From positions 124,001 through 188,000 of the forward strand of contig NZ_QDDJ01000002.1 of assembly GCF_003121625.1 (NCBI RefSeq): DNA of 64,000 nt. The letters run 5' to 3'. The stretch is from Ornithinimicrobium cavernae (GTDB lineage Bacteria > Actinomycetota > Actinomycetes > Actinomycetales > Dermatophilaceae). Below, one piece after another: positions 15,225-23,653 of the stretch. The notes under the pieces were generated by a model. The model saw only the letters and a list, made by a program, of their open reading frames with translations, was not told the origin of the DNA and ran no database searches. Made by a program: the position numbers and the translations under genes. The number at the start of each line of letters is the position of its first letter. Position 1 is the first letter of the stretch.

Positions 15225-16309
15225 GGGGCCCCAGTCTGCTCCCCCGCGAGGCGGGACTCGAACAGGTCCCGGACACCGGGCGTGGTCCGCAACAGCTCCA
15301 TCGCGTAGTCCGCGTGCCCGGGGACATAGCCGTTGCCGACCAGCATGCGGACGTCGGCGGCCAGGCCCTCGGCCCCGAGCGCGGCCGCGGCGAAGTTGGT
15401 CGCCATCGAGAAGAAGATGACCGTCCCGCCCTGGGCGGTCGCCAGGATGGCGGGCTGCTCGCACCCGGGCACGTCGACACAGACCACGGTCACGTCGGCC
15501 GGGCCCCCGGCCTGTTCGACGGCCTCCAGCAGGCCGAGCGGCGACCGGGCGTCGGCGATCGTGACCGCCTCGGCGAGCCCACGGCCCTCGAGCAGGTCGG
15601 CCTCCTGCTGGACGGGGACCACAGCGATCCGGCGCGCCGCGCCGGCCTGTCCGGCCGCGGCCAGGGAGAGCGACCCGGACTTCCCCGCCCCGCCGAGCAC
15701 GGCGACCACGGGGGCCCGACCGGTGCGCTCGCGGTGCTCCCGCACGACCCGGGAGACCAGGGCCGGGGCGCCACAGACGTCCATCACCATGAGGGAGAGC
15801 TCGGCGGGCAGGTCCTCTGGGAGCACGGCGGCGATCGAGCGACCGAAGAGGATCGCATGGCCCTCGGCGGGCACCCGCTCCCCCAGCCCGTCCCAGCGCT
15901 GCAGCCCGTCCGTCACCCGGAGCGGCGTCAGCGAGAGCGACACGAGCGTGGCGACGTGGTCGCCGACGCGCAGGCCCAGCGGGCTGTCGGGCCCGACCTC
16001 AGCCACCCGGCCGATCAGCATGCCGCCGGAGCCGGTCACCGGGTTCTGCATCTTGCCGCGGTCCGCGATGATCTCCAGGACCTCCAAGCGCAGCGCAGCG
16101 CCGTCCACGCTGCCGTCCTCGCGGGAGTGCTTGCCCGCCAGCTGGCGGTAGGACGCCGCATCCAGGTTGAGGACCTCCACGTCGATCCGCACCTCGTCGC
16201 GTCCGATGGCGGCCGAGGTGTCGAGCCGTCGGGCGGCCTGGGGAAGGGTCAGCTCGGGGCCCACCGGCTCGAGGACCCGGTGTAGCCCGACCGGACTCGT
16301 GGCAGTCAA
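15221..16309 (-). CDS. kdd: L-erythro-3,5-diaminohexanoate dehydrogenase
   Basis: 362 residues. It oxidatively deaminates 3,5-diaminohexanoate to 5-amino-3-oxohexanoate with NAD(P)+. An N-terminal substrate domain is followed by a Rossmann fold with AVLGGAGKSGSLSLAAAG and a downstream block VVCVDVPGCEQPAILATAQGGTVIFFSMATNF typical of Kdd. The proposed start is TTG at 16309, preceded by GGGAGGA at good spacing; the longer frame to 16384 would run into the kamA promoter. First gene of the leftward lysine operon, divergent from kamA. Confidence 0.88.
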   Translation of the reverse strand: MTATSPVGLHRVLEPVGPELTLPQAARRLDTSAAIGRDEVRIDVEVLNLDAASYRQLAGKHSREDGSVDGAALRLEVLEIIADRGKMQNPVTGSGGMLIGRVAEVGPDSPLGLRVGDHVATLVSLSLTPLRVTDGLQRWDGLGERVPAEGHAILFGRSIAAVLPEDLPAELSLMVMDVCGAPALVSRVVREHRERTGRAPVVAVLGGAGKSGSLSLAAAGQAGAARRIAVVPVQQEADLLEGRGLAEAVTIADARSPLGLLEAVEQAGGPADVTVVCVDVPGCEQPAILATAQGGTVIFFSMATNFAAAALGAEGLAADVRMLVGNGYVPGHADYAMELLRTTPGVRDLFESRLAGEQTGAP

Positions 16310-16341
16310 TCGTCCTCCCAAACGCGTATTAGACAAGACAC

Positions 16342-16371
16342 CTTGCGGTGGTTGCTCGCTTTCGCCGCAAG
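16342..16371. promoter_or_regulatory. Inverted repeat in the kdd/kamA divergent promoter region
   Basis: CTTGCGG (16342-16348) and CCGCAAG (16365-16371), 7-bp arms 16 bases apart, centred in the 82-bp space between the two divergent lysine genes. Suitable as an operator for a dimeric regulator of both units; no regulator gene lies next to it. Confidence 0.4.
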
Positions 16372-16391
16372 ATATCCGTAGCATGCCATGT

Positions 16392-17846
16392 ATGAGCAGT
16401 CTTATCGAGCAGCCCCACCGCTACCAGCAGCGTGAGCTGGTGGAGCCGGACTGGACACGCTTCCCAGGATGGCACGACGTCACCACCGAGCAGTGGGCCG
16501 ACGTGCAGTGGCAGCGTGCCCACTGCGTCAAGAACATCAAGCAGCTCCGCGAGCTCATGGGCGACCTGCTGAGCGAGACGTTCTATGCGGATCTGGAGCG
16601 CGACCAGGCCGAGCGCGCGACGATGTCCATGCTCGTCCCGCCGCAGATGATGAACACGATGGTCTCGGAGATGACCTGGGCCGACGGCAGGATGCCGGCC
16701 GCGGGCGAGGAGTTCACGGCCGCCTTCTACGCCGACGCGGTCCGCCACTACATGCTGCCGGTCTTCTCGGACCGGCGCACCGACTGGCCCTCCCACCCCT
16801 ACTCCTCGCGGGACTCGCTGCACGAGCACGACATGTGGGTGGCCGAGGGGCTGACCCACCGCTACCCCACCAAGGTGCTGGCAGAGCTGCTCCCCACCTG
16901 CCCGCAGTACTGCGGTCACTGCACGCGGATGGACCTGGTCGGCAACTCCACGCCCCAGGTCACCAAGCTCAAGCTCGCCGGCAAGCCGATGGACCGGCAC
17001 GAGGCGATCCTCGACTACCTCCGGCGCACACCGACGGTCCGGGACGTGGTTGTCTCCGGCGGCGACGTGGCCAACATGCCGTGGAAGAACCTCGAGTCCT
17101 TCCTCGACCGGGTGCTTGACATCGACACGATCCGTGACATCCGCCTCGCGACCAAGGCGCTGATGGGTCTCCCGCAGCACTGGCTGGCCGGCGACACGGT
17201 CGAGGGGGTGGCGCGGGTTGCCGGCAAGGCCCGCAGCCGTGGCGTCGGGCTGGCGATCCACACCCACGTGAATGCCGTCCAGTCGGTGACGCCGCTGGTG
17301 GCCAAGGCCTCCCGCGCGATGCTCGATGCAGGCATCCGCGATGTCCGCAACCAGGGTGTGCTCATGCGGGGTGTCAATGCGACCAGCGAGGACCTGCTCG
17401 ATCTGTGCTTCGCCCTGGCCGACGGTGCCTCGATCACGCCCTACTACTTCTACATGTGCGACATGATCCCGTTCGCCGAGCACTGGCGGACCTCGCTGGC
17501 CGAGGCGCAGCACCTGCAGCACTCGATCATGGGTTATCTGCCGGGGTTCGCCACTCCGCGCATCGTGTGTGACGTCCCGTTCGTCGGCAAGCGCTGGGTG
17601 CACCAGGTGGACTCCTACGACACCGAGCGCGGGATCTCCTACTGGCGCAAGAACTACCGCACGTCGATCGAGACCGAGGACGTGGACGTCACCAGCGCCG
17701 AGTACGCGTACTACGACCCGATCTACACCCTCTCCAGCGAGGGTCAGGCCTGGTGGCACCAGCACGGAGACGCCTCAGCCACGCACGAGGCGGCGACCGT
17801 TGCCGCGCACGCCTCCCGCACGGCGTCCGTGGCCCAGCTCGACTAG
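16392..17846 (+). CDS. kamA: Lysine 2,3-aminomutase (radical SAM, PLP)
   Basis: 484 residues. It converts L-lysine to L-beta-lysine using S-adenosylmethionine, a [4Fe-4S] cluster and PLP. The cluster motif CxxxCxxC is at Cys170, Cys174, Cys177 (CPQYCGHC); VVSGGDVANMPWKNL follows as the SAM-binding region, and PGFATPRIVCDVPFVGK carries the likely PLP lysine. ATG at 16392 is used; an in-frame ATG at 16383 is an equal alternative. Divergent from the operon that encodes the next steps. Confidence 0.9.
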   Translation: MSSLIEQPHRYQQRELVEPDWTRFPGWHDVTTEQWADVQWQRAHCVKNIKQLRELMGDLLSETFYADLERDQAERATMSMLVPPQMMNTMVSEMTWADGRMPAAGEEFTAAFYADAVRHYMLPVFSDRRTDWPSHPYSSRDSLHEHDMWVAEGLTHRYPTKVLAELLPTCPQYCGHCTRMDLVGNSTPQVTKLKLAGKPMDRHEAILDYLRRTPTVRDVVVSGGDVANMPWKNLESFLDRVLDIDTIRDIRLATKALMGLPQHWLAGDTVEGVARVAGKARSRGVGLAIHTHVNAVQSVTPLVAKASRAMLDAGIRDVRNQGVLMRGVNATSEDLLDLCFALADGASITPYYFYMCDMIPFAEHWRTSLAEAQHLQHSIMGYLPGFATPRIVCDVPFVGKRWVHQVDSYDTERGISYWRKNYRTSIETEDVDVTSAEYAYYDPIYTLSSEGQAWWHQHGDASATHEAATVAAHASRTASVAQLD

Positions 17847-17897
17847 CTGGTCAGCCCGCCGTCTCGGGCGCTGGCGCCCGTCTCCTAGGGTGCGGTC

Positions 17898-18392
17898 ATG
17901 GCGAAGTCGAGAACCCGGGCCGGTGGAGGCACTCCCGCGACCGTCGTGCTCGAGGCCGCGAACGTGCCGTTCACCCCGCGCAGCTACCACCACGACCCTG
18001 CGGCCGAGTCCTACGGGCTGGAGGCGGCCGAGGCGCTCGGGGTGGATCCTGCCCGGGTGCTCAAGACGCTGCTCGTCATGACCGACGCGGGACCAGGGGT
18101 CGGCATCGTTCCGGTGGACCGACAGCTCGACCTGAAGGCCGTTGCGGCGGCGCTGGGATCGAAGAAGGCGTCCATGGCCGACCCCAAGGTCGCCGAACGC
18201 ACGACCGGCTACGTGGTCGGTGGCATCAGCCCGCTCGGGCAGAGGAAGGCGCTCCCGACCGTCCTGGACGCGACGGCTCTGGGTTTCCCCACGGTCCTGG
18301 TCTCCGGCGGCAAGCGGGGGCTGGACCTTGAGCTGGCACCAGAGGACCTGGTGCACCTCACCCGTGCGTCCGTGGCACCGATCGCCCGCTAG
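17898..18392 (+). CDS. ybaK: Cys-tRNA(Pro)/Cys-tRNA(Cys) deacylase, YbaK family
   Basis: 164 residues. YbaK-type proteins hydrolyse mischarged Cys-tRNA(Pro) in trans with ProRS. Family features: YHHDPAAESYGLEAAEALGVDPARVLKTLLV near the N-terminus, VPVDRQLDLKAVAAALGSKKASMADPKVAERTTGYVVGGISPLG, and a closing FPTVLVSGGKRGLDLELAPEDL. Full family length, ATG start. Confidence 0.92.
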   Translation: MAKSRTRAGGGTPATVVLEAANVPFTPRSYHHDPAAESYGLEAAEALGVDPARVLKTLLVMTDAGPGVGIVPVDRQLDLKAVAAALGSKKASMADPKVAERTTGYVVGGISPLGQRKALPTVLDATALGFPTVLVSGGKRGLDLELAPEDLVHLTRASVAPIAR

Positions 18393-18447
18393 CCCCCCAC
18401 CGGCGCGGAGCGACGCACGCGCCCCGTCGTTCGAGTAGCGTCATCGC

Positions 18448-19218
18448 ATGGTCCCTGGTGAAGGAGCACAGCGGCAGCACTGGAAGCGGCGACCGATCTT
18501 CATCAACCTCCTGAGTCTGTTTCCGCCCGGGAAGCTCGTCGACCTCGGCACGGGACACGGGGGCTTCGCGGTCCACGCGGCCGACCTCGGCTGGGAGGTC
18601 ACCGCGGTCGATGCCCGTTCCGAGCGGTGGCCGAAGGACGACCGGGTCACCTGGGTCAAGCAGGATGTCAGGGAGCACGACCTGAGTGGATACGACCTCA
18701 TCTGCTGTCTCGGGCTCTTCTACCACCTGACCCTTCCCGACCAGCTGGACCTGCTGCGGCGTGCGGCCGGACGTCCCATGATCATCGACACCCATCTGGA
18801 CCACGGGTCCCACAAGCACCCACTCTCCGAACGGGTCGTCGAGGGTGATGGCTACGAGGGGCGCTACTACCGTGAGCCGGGAGTCCTCACGTCATCCTGG
18901 GGCAACAAGCACTCGTTCTGGCCGACCCTCGAGAGCTTCGAGCGCATGCTGTTGGAGACGGGGCACGGCCCTCTGTTGCCGGTGCAGCCGTGGGTGACCG
19001 ACGACCGCACGTTCTTCCTGGTGCTTCCACCCCTGGTCGACAGCAGCAGACGCCCGGAGTGGGCCAGCCGCCTCCCGGACGCCACCTCGTCACCGGAGCC
19101 CAGGGCCTTGCGGGTGCCACAACACGCCGGCGCCGCGGCCCGGGGAGCCGCCCGGGACGCCGCACGGCGGGCCAGGCGCATCGCCGGCGGAGTGCGCCGG
19201 AGGATGAGGCAGCGCTGA
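18448..19218 (+). CDS. Class I SAM-dependent methyltransferase
   Basis: 256 residues. Motif I is LVDLGTGHGGFAVHAA (about 30-45), followed by VTAVDARSERWP (acidic loop) and DLICCLGLFYHL (motif IV region), the layout of small-molecule methyltransferases. The C-terminal 55 residues are Arg/Ala-rich and probably disordered. Substrate unknown; it stands alone between ybaK and the convergent Rrf2 gene. Confidence 0.8.
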   Translation: MVPGEGAQRQHWKRRPIFINLLSLFPPGKLVDLGTGHGGFAVHAADLGWEVTAVDARSERWPKDDRVTWVKQDVREHDLSGYDLICCLGLFYHLTLPDQLDLLRRAAGRPMIIDTHLDHGSHKHPLSERVVEGDGYEGRYYREPGVLTSSWGNKHSFWPTLESFERMLLETGHGPLLPVQPWVTDDRTFFLVLPPLVDSSRRPEWASRLPDATSSPEPRALRVPQHAGAAARGAARDAARRARRIAGGVRRRMRQR

Positions 19219-19284
19219 GAGTGCTGGACGGCCGCTGAGCATCCTCTCGAACCGAGGGGTGCCCGCGACCGGATCCCTCGTGTG

Positions 19285-19749
19285 TCAGCGAGGCTCCCAG
19301 GCATCTTCGGCCGCAGTCCGTGCTCGAACGGCGTCCGGCAACTCACCGGAGGCCAGGTCGCCGAGGCTGACGGACTCGAGCACCTCACGGAGCCCGCTCC
19401 GCGCGGCAATCCAGACAGGCTGGAGGACGGTCGCGAAATCGCGGTAGGTGACTGCCTCCGGACGGAGCCCGTGGACACTGACCAGTGGGCCGTCCACCGC
19501 CCGGATGACGTCGGCGACGCTGATCTCCGAGGCGTCGCGACCGAGGTGCCACCCACCGCCCTGGCCACGCTTGCTGCGCACGATGCCGGCGCGCCGCAGG
19601 TCGGCCAGGATCGCCAGGAGGAAGTTCTGCGGGATGTCCTGTGCCGTGGCCATGGCCTCGGCGGGCAGCGGCGCGTCCGACTCCTTCGCGGTCCGGGCCA
19701 TGACGATGAGGGCGCGGAGGGCGTAGTCGGACTTGGCGCTGATGTGCAT
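19285..19749 (-). CDS. Rrf2-family transcriptional regulator without cysteines
   Basis: 154 residues with the Rrf2 start MHISAKSDYALRALI and a winged helix including IPQNFLLAILADLRRAGIVRSKRGQGGGW. Rrf2 members such as IscR, NsrR and RsrR bind an Fe-S cluster through cysteines in the region after the wing; this one has no cysteine at all, so it should sense something else, as the cysteine-metabolism regulator CymR does. It lies just downstream of a TauE/SafE gene with a palindromic operator, pointing to sulfur or anion control. The start at 19749 is where Rrf2 proteins begin. Confidence 0.88.
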   Translation of the reverse strand: MHISAKSDYALRALIVMARTAKESDAPLPAEAMATAQDIPQNFLLAILADLRRAGIVRSKRGQGGGWHLGRDASEISVADVIRAVDGPLVSVHGLRPEAVTYRDFATVLQPVWIAARSGLREVLESVSLGDLASGELPDAVRARTAAEDAWEPR

Positions 19750-19789
19750 GCCACTGATTGTGTCAGGGCGTGCCGCCACGGCTGCCGGG

Positions 19790-20704
19790 TCAGAGGAACA
19801 CGTGCTCCGCGTCGAGCTCGGCAGAACGCTCTGCGGCCCGGGCGGCACGGTCCTTGCGCACCGCGCGGGTGATCACCCAGCCGGTGCCGACCGCGAGGAC
19901 CGCCAGCGTCGTCCAGACCGGTGTCGAGTTGGCCTCGACCCTCCCCCACGTCTCCAGCATGGTCTTGCTGTTCGTCAGGATGATGAACGACCCGGCAGCG
20001 ACCCCCAGGACCGGCGCCGCCAGGTGGCGCACCAGCCAGGCCGCGATCGGAGCGGCGATGATGCCACCGGCGAGGAGGGCACCGACCCAGGCGAAGTTGA
20101 TGCCCTCCCGCCCCAGCGCGAACAGGAACCCGAGGGAGGCGCTCACTGCCACGACGAACTCGGTCGCAGAGATCGAACCGATCACCGTGCGGGGCTCAAG
20201 GCGCCCGGTCGAGAGCAGGGAGGTGGTGCCCACAGGTCCCCAGCCGCCACCACCGATCGCGTCCAGGGCACCGGCCACGAGCCCGACCGGGACCAGGAAC
20301 GCGGCGCGGAGTCTGCCCGTGAACTGGGGGCGGGCACCGGAGAGCGCGAGGAACCGCCACAGCACATACGCCCCCAGCAGGCACAGGATCAGGGCGACCC
20401 ACGGCCTGGCGACGTCTGCCGGCAGGCTGACCAGGAAGTTGGCCCCGACGAAGGCGCCCAGGCCGCCGGGGACGGCCATGATGCCGACGATGCGCCAGTC
20501 CACGTTGCCGAACTTGTAGTGGGAGAAGCCGGAGATCAGCGTCGTGCCCACCTCAGAGAGGTGCACTGCCGCGCTGGCGGCCGCCGGGGCAATGCCCACG
20601 ACGATCATCAGGCTCGAGGACGTGACGCCGTAGCCCATCCCCAGCGACCCGTCCACCAGTTGGGCGAACAGGCCCACGACGGCCAGCACGATCAGGTTGC
20701 GCAT
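19790..20704 (-). CDS. TauE/SafE family permease (sulfite/organosulfonate type)
   Basis: 304 residues with about eight hydrophobic helices. Family features: the paired motif DGSLGMGYG near residue 19 and the repeat DAIGGGGWGPVGTTSLL near 167, the inverted repeat of the TauE/SafE fold. Members export or import sulfite, sulfoacetate and related anions. The downstream Rrf2 gene is 40 bases away in the same direction, so the two are probably one operon. Confidence 0.88.
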   Translation of the reverse strand: MRNLIVLAVVGLFAQLVDGSLGMGYGVTSSSLMIVVGIAPAAASAAVHLSEVGTTLISGFSHYKFGNVDWRIVGIMAVPGGLGAFVGANFLVSLPADVARPWVALILCLLGAYVLWRFLALSGARPQFTGRLRAAFLVPVGLVAGALDAIGGGGWGPVGTTSLLSTGRLEPRTVIGSISATEFVVAVSASLGFLFALGREGINFAWVGALLAGGIIAAPIAAWLVRHLAAPVLGVAAGSFIILTNSKTMLETWGRVEANSTPVWTTLAVLAVGTGWVITRAVRKDRAARAAERSAELDAEHVFL

Positions 20705-20736
20705 CGGGACTCCTCAGGACTCATGAAAGACCAGTG

Positions 20737-20752
20737 TCTAACGTGAGTTAGA
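20737..20752. promoter_or_regulatory. Palindromic operator upstream of the TauE/SafE-rrf2 operon
   Basis: TCTAAC and GTTAGA, 6-bp perfect arms around GTGA, 33 bases upstream of the permease start. Position and symmetry fit an Rrf2 or similar dimeric repressor; the Rrf2 protein encoded in the same operon is the natural candidate. Confidence 0.5.
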
Positions 20753-20818
20753 AGAGTACTCCGGTCGGGTCCCAGCGGCAAGCGACCCCGCGAGGCCGGC
20801 GCGGACGTCGTCAGAGAG

Positions 20819-21691
20819 TCACCTCGAGGACAGCAGCTCCCCGTTGACACGGACCTCGCCGTGCGGCCACCGCTCCAGGGACTCAGGGACCCTCTGCCTG
20901 CCCACCGGAGTCCGTGTGTCCAGGCGGAGGTCGCCGTTCGCGTCGGCGTGGAGCGAGGTGAGGACGTAGGTATCCGGCAGCGTGGCCACGATCTCCTGCA
21001 GGTCGGCGAGCACCTCACTCCGGTCGTCCCCGGTCAGGTGCACCGAGACCCGCCGCGGGTCCTGGCAGCCACTGCCCGCGAACGAGAAGCCCGGGTCATC
21101 GGGTCCGGTCCAGCCGAGCTCGGTCGCGGCGTCGCTGGCCTCGGAGAGGCTGTTCCCGAAGAACTCACGAGGTGCGACCCCCGTCCCGCACAGGCGCTCG
21201 GTGTCCAGGTCGCGGGTGATCCCGCCGGCCCGGGCAGCCAGGTCGAGGCTGAGCTGGGTCCGGTGGCCCCCGGGAAGGTCCAGGATCGGCGACAGCTCGG
21301 GCCATCGGCCCGTGTCCCACCCGGAGATGCGGACCGGTGTGCCGGCCCACTCTCCCTCGATCGTGCTGGTGACGGACCAGCCAGACCCCTCGTGCTCCCC
21401 CATGACCTCACCGAGAGAGCGAAGGGCACCGAGCACGTCCGCCTCGGCCAGCTCGCCGCGTGCGGCGGTGAGACGGACGCTCACCTCACCGCTGGCACGG
21501 TCCGCGGTGACCGCTGGGGTGAGGGCGGGGTGCGCCGCGAGGGCGTCCTCGACCTCGGCCGCGACCTGCTCGCCGGTCGCCTCGTCGGGATACAGGTTGC
21601 TGAGCTGGAACAGGGCGTAACCACCCACCAGGGCGACGGCGACCCCGGCGGCGACACCGACCCACAGCAGCGCCCTCAGTGCCTCCCGCAC
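20819..21691 (-). CDS. Membrane-anchored protein of unknown function
   Basis: 290 residues, GTG start only 3 bases after the lrp stop, so coupled to it. One N-terminal helix (about 7-30) places a roughly 260-residue domain outside the membrane. The domain is rich in acidic residues and holds two Cys (LCGTG, GSGCQDP) that could form a disulfide. No family recognised; a lipobox is absent. Confidence 0.65.
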   Translation of the reverse strand: MREALRALLWVGVAAGVAVALVGGYALFQLSNLYPDEATGEQVAAEVEDALAAHPALTPAVTADRASGEVSVRLTAARGELAEADVLGALRSLGEVMGEHEGSGWSVTSTIEGEWAGTPVRISGWDTGRWPELSPILDLPGGHRTQLSLDLAARAGGITRDLDTERLCGTGVAPREFFGNSLSEASDAATELGWTGPDDPGFSFAGSGCQDPRRVSVHLTGDDRSEVLADLQEIVATLPDTYVLTSLHADANGDLRLDTRTPVGRQRVPESLERWPHGEVRVNGELLSSR

Positions 21692-21694
21692 CTA

Positions 21695-22147
21695 CTACGC
21701 CTCGTGCGGCAGCTCGACCGGTTTGCCCTCCCAGGGCGTTGACAGCACGACGGTGGTGCTGCTCGCACAGTTCGCAGCCGACCTAATGTCGGCCAACAGC
21801 TGCTCGAGGTCCGACGGCTTGGCGAGCCGGACCTGGATCACGTAGTTCTCCCGGCCGGCCACGGACCAGCAGGAGTCGATCTGCGGCAGGTGCTCGAGCC
21901 GCTCCGGGATGTCGTCGGGCGCCGCCGGGTCAAACGGGGAGAGTGCGATGAGGGCGGTCAGTGGCAGGCCGACCTTCTCGAAGTCGATCTCGGCACGGTA
22001 GCCGGTGATCACCCCGCGCTCCTCCAGCCGTTTGACCCTCTGGTGGACGGCGGATGTCGACAGTCCGACAGCGCGACCCAGGTCGGCGAAACTCATCCGC
22101 CCGTCCGCGGCGAGCAGTCCGACGATCTGGCGGTCAACGGCTTCCAT
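21695..22147 (-). CDS. Lrp/AsnC family transcriptional regulator
   Basis: 150 residues: N-terminal AsnC-type helix-turn-helix (DRQIVGLLAADGRMSFADLGRAVGLSTSAVHQRVKRLEERGVITGY) and a C-terminal RAM ligand-binding domain (CWSVAGRENYVIQVRLAKPSDLEQLLADI). Such proteins respond to amino acids. It shares a divergent promoter of 21 bases with the exonuclease gene. Confidence 0.92.
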   Translation of the reverse strand: MEAVDRQIVGLLAADGRMSFADLGRAVGLSTSAVHQRVKRLEERGVITGYRAEIDFEKVGLPLTALIALSPFDPAAPDDIPERLEHLPQIDSCWSVAGRENYVIQVRLAKPSDLEQLLADIRSAANCASSTTVVLSTPWEGKPVELPHEA

Positions 22148-22168
22148 GAGGCCCTAGCCTAGTGAGCC

Positions 22169-23101
22169 ATGAACCCCGACCAGCGCCTGCTCCTGCTCGA
22201 CACCGCGTCGCTCTACTTCCGAGCCTTCTTCGGGATGCGCGAGACGTCGCCGGCAGCGGACGGCACACCGACCAACGCCCTGCGCGGACTGCTCGACATG
22301 ACCGCGACCCTGATCAACCGGTTCTCGCCGACCCACCTGGTGGCGTGCTGGGACGACGACTGGCGCCCGGCGTTCCGCACGGCAGCCATCCCGTCCTACA
22401 AGGCACACCGCCTGGTCGAGGGCTCCACGGACCAGGAGGAGGTGCCCGCGGACCTGCAGGTGCAGGTGCCGCTGATCCGTGCCTCGCTGGAGGCGTTCGG
22501 GTTCCCGGTGCTCGGCTCCCCCGGGTACGAGGCCGACGACGTCATCGGCACGCTCGTCGCCAAGCACACGGGCCTCATGCCGGTGACGGTCGTGACCGGT
22601 GACCGCGACCTGTTCCAGCTGGTCGACGACGCACACCAGATCACCGTGGCCTACACCGCCCGCGCCGGGGTGCGGGACGCGGAGGTCATCGACCAGGAGG
22701 CACTGCAGGAGCGGTATGCCGTGGCGTCCGGTCAGGCGTATGCCGACATGTCGATCATGCGTGGTGATACCAGCGACGGGCTGCCCGGGGTCGCCGGCAT
22801 CGGTGAGAAAACCGCGGCGGCGCTCATCGCGAACTACGGCTCGCTCGACGGGGTCCGGCAGGCGCTGGCCGACGGGGACCCCGCCATCAAGGGCGCTCGG
22901 CGCAAGAACCTCCAGGCCGCGTCCGACTATCTCGACGTCGCTCCCGGCGTGGTCCTCGTGGCCCGCGACGCCCCCCTTGCGGAACGACCGCTCACCCTGC
23001 CCCGTGAGCTGGCCGACCCGGGTACTCTGCAGCAGTTCGTCGAGGCCTATGGCATCTCGGGCCCGGTGCGGCGTCTGATGGAGGCGCTGCGGATCGGCTG
23101 A
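22169..23101 (+). CDS. 5'-3' exonuclease, PolA-N-terminal/FEN-like
   Basis: 310 residues homologous to the 5'-nuclease domain of DNA polymerase I. Visible marks: LLLDTASLYFRAFFG, ACWDDDWRP (acidic metal ligands), GYEADDVIGTLVA, VTGDRDLFQLV and the helix-hairpin-helix GDTSDGLPGVAGIGEKTAAALI. It should remove flaps or RNA primers. A stand-alone copy is common in actinobacteria besides PolA. Ends 3 bases from the convergent PH-domain gene. Confidence 0.9.
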   Translation: MNPDQRLLLLDTASLYFRAFFGMRETSPAADGTPTNALRGLLDMTATLINRFSPTHLVACWDDDWRPAFRTAAIPSYKAHRLVEGSTDQEEVPADLQVQVPLIRASLEAFGFPVLGSPGYEADDVIGTLVAKHTGLMPVTVVTGDRDLFQLVDDAHQITVAYTARAGVRDAEVIDQEALQERYAVASGQAYADMSIMRGDTSDGLPGVAGIGEKTAAALIANYGSLDGVRQALADGDPAIKGARRKNLQAASDYLDVAPGVVLVARDAPLAERPLTLPRELADPGTLQQFVEAYGISGPVRRLMEALRIG

Positions 23102-23104
23102 GCC

Positions 23105-23653
23105 TCAGCGACGACCGCGTGCGCGGGGCGGCTCGTTGGGCGGCCACTCCCCGTCGTCGGACCCGTCGTCCCAGGAGTACAGGAGGTTCTGGAGCTGCAC
23201 CTGGACGGACTCCACGCCGGGTACGTCGCGCAGTTCCATACCAGCCTTGTCGGTGGCGTCGGAGATGGTGAGCGTGCCGCAGCCGAGGATCCGGTCGAGG
23301 AGGTGCTTCTCGATCGCCAGGTCGTTGATGCGGTGCAGCGGGATGTCACGCCCGGCCTTGGTGAGGATGCCTGAGCGGTGGCTGACCCGCCGGGTGGTGA
23401 TCACGTAGCGCTCGGTCGACCAGCGCAGGATGGGCACGACCACGAAGACCGCCGCCACCCCGGCCGCCAGGACCGCCACGGCCAGGGTGATCCAGCCGCC
23501 GTAGGCCAGGTCGCGGGTGAACCACCAGACGGCCCAGAGCAGGGCCAGGAGGAAGATCGCGAGCGCCACCGGCTCAGCCAGGGCCTTCCAGTGCGTCCGG
23601 ATGCTGAGGACGATCTCCTCACCGTCGGCCAGCTGCTTGCTGTTGAGTCCCAT
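23105..23653 (-). CDS. PH-domain (bPH2) membrane protein
   Basis: 182 residues. Two hydrophobic helices (about 27-45 and 51-73) precede a bacterial PH domain of the bPH2 type, with the hallmark RYVITTRRVSHRSGILTKAGRDIPLHRINDLAIEKHLLDRILGCGTL. The role is unknown. ATG at 23653 chosen to match the family N-terminus (LADGEEIVLSIRTHWKAL soon after). Confidence 0.85.
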   Translation of the reverse strand: MGLNSKQLADGEEIVLSIRTHWKALAEPVALAIFLLALLWAVWWFTRDLAYGGWITLAVAVLAAGVAAVFVVVPILRWSTERYVITTRRVSHRSGILTKAGRDIPLHRINDLAIEKHLLDRILGCGTLTISDATDKAGMELRDVPGVESVQVQLQNLLYSWDDGSDDGEWPPNEPPRARGRR

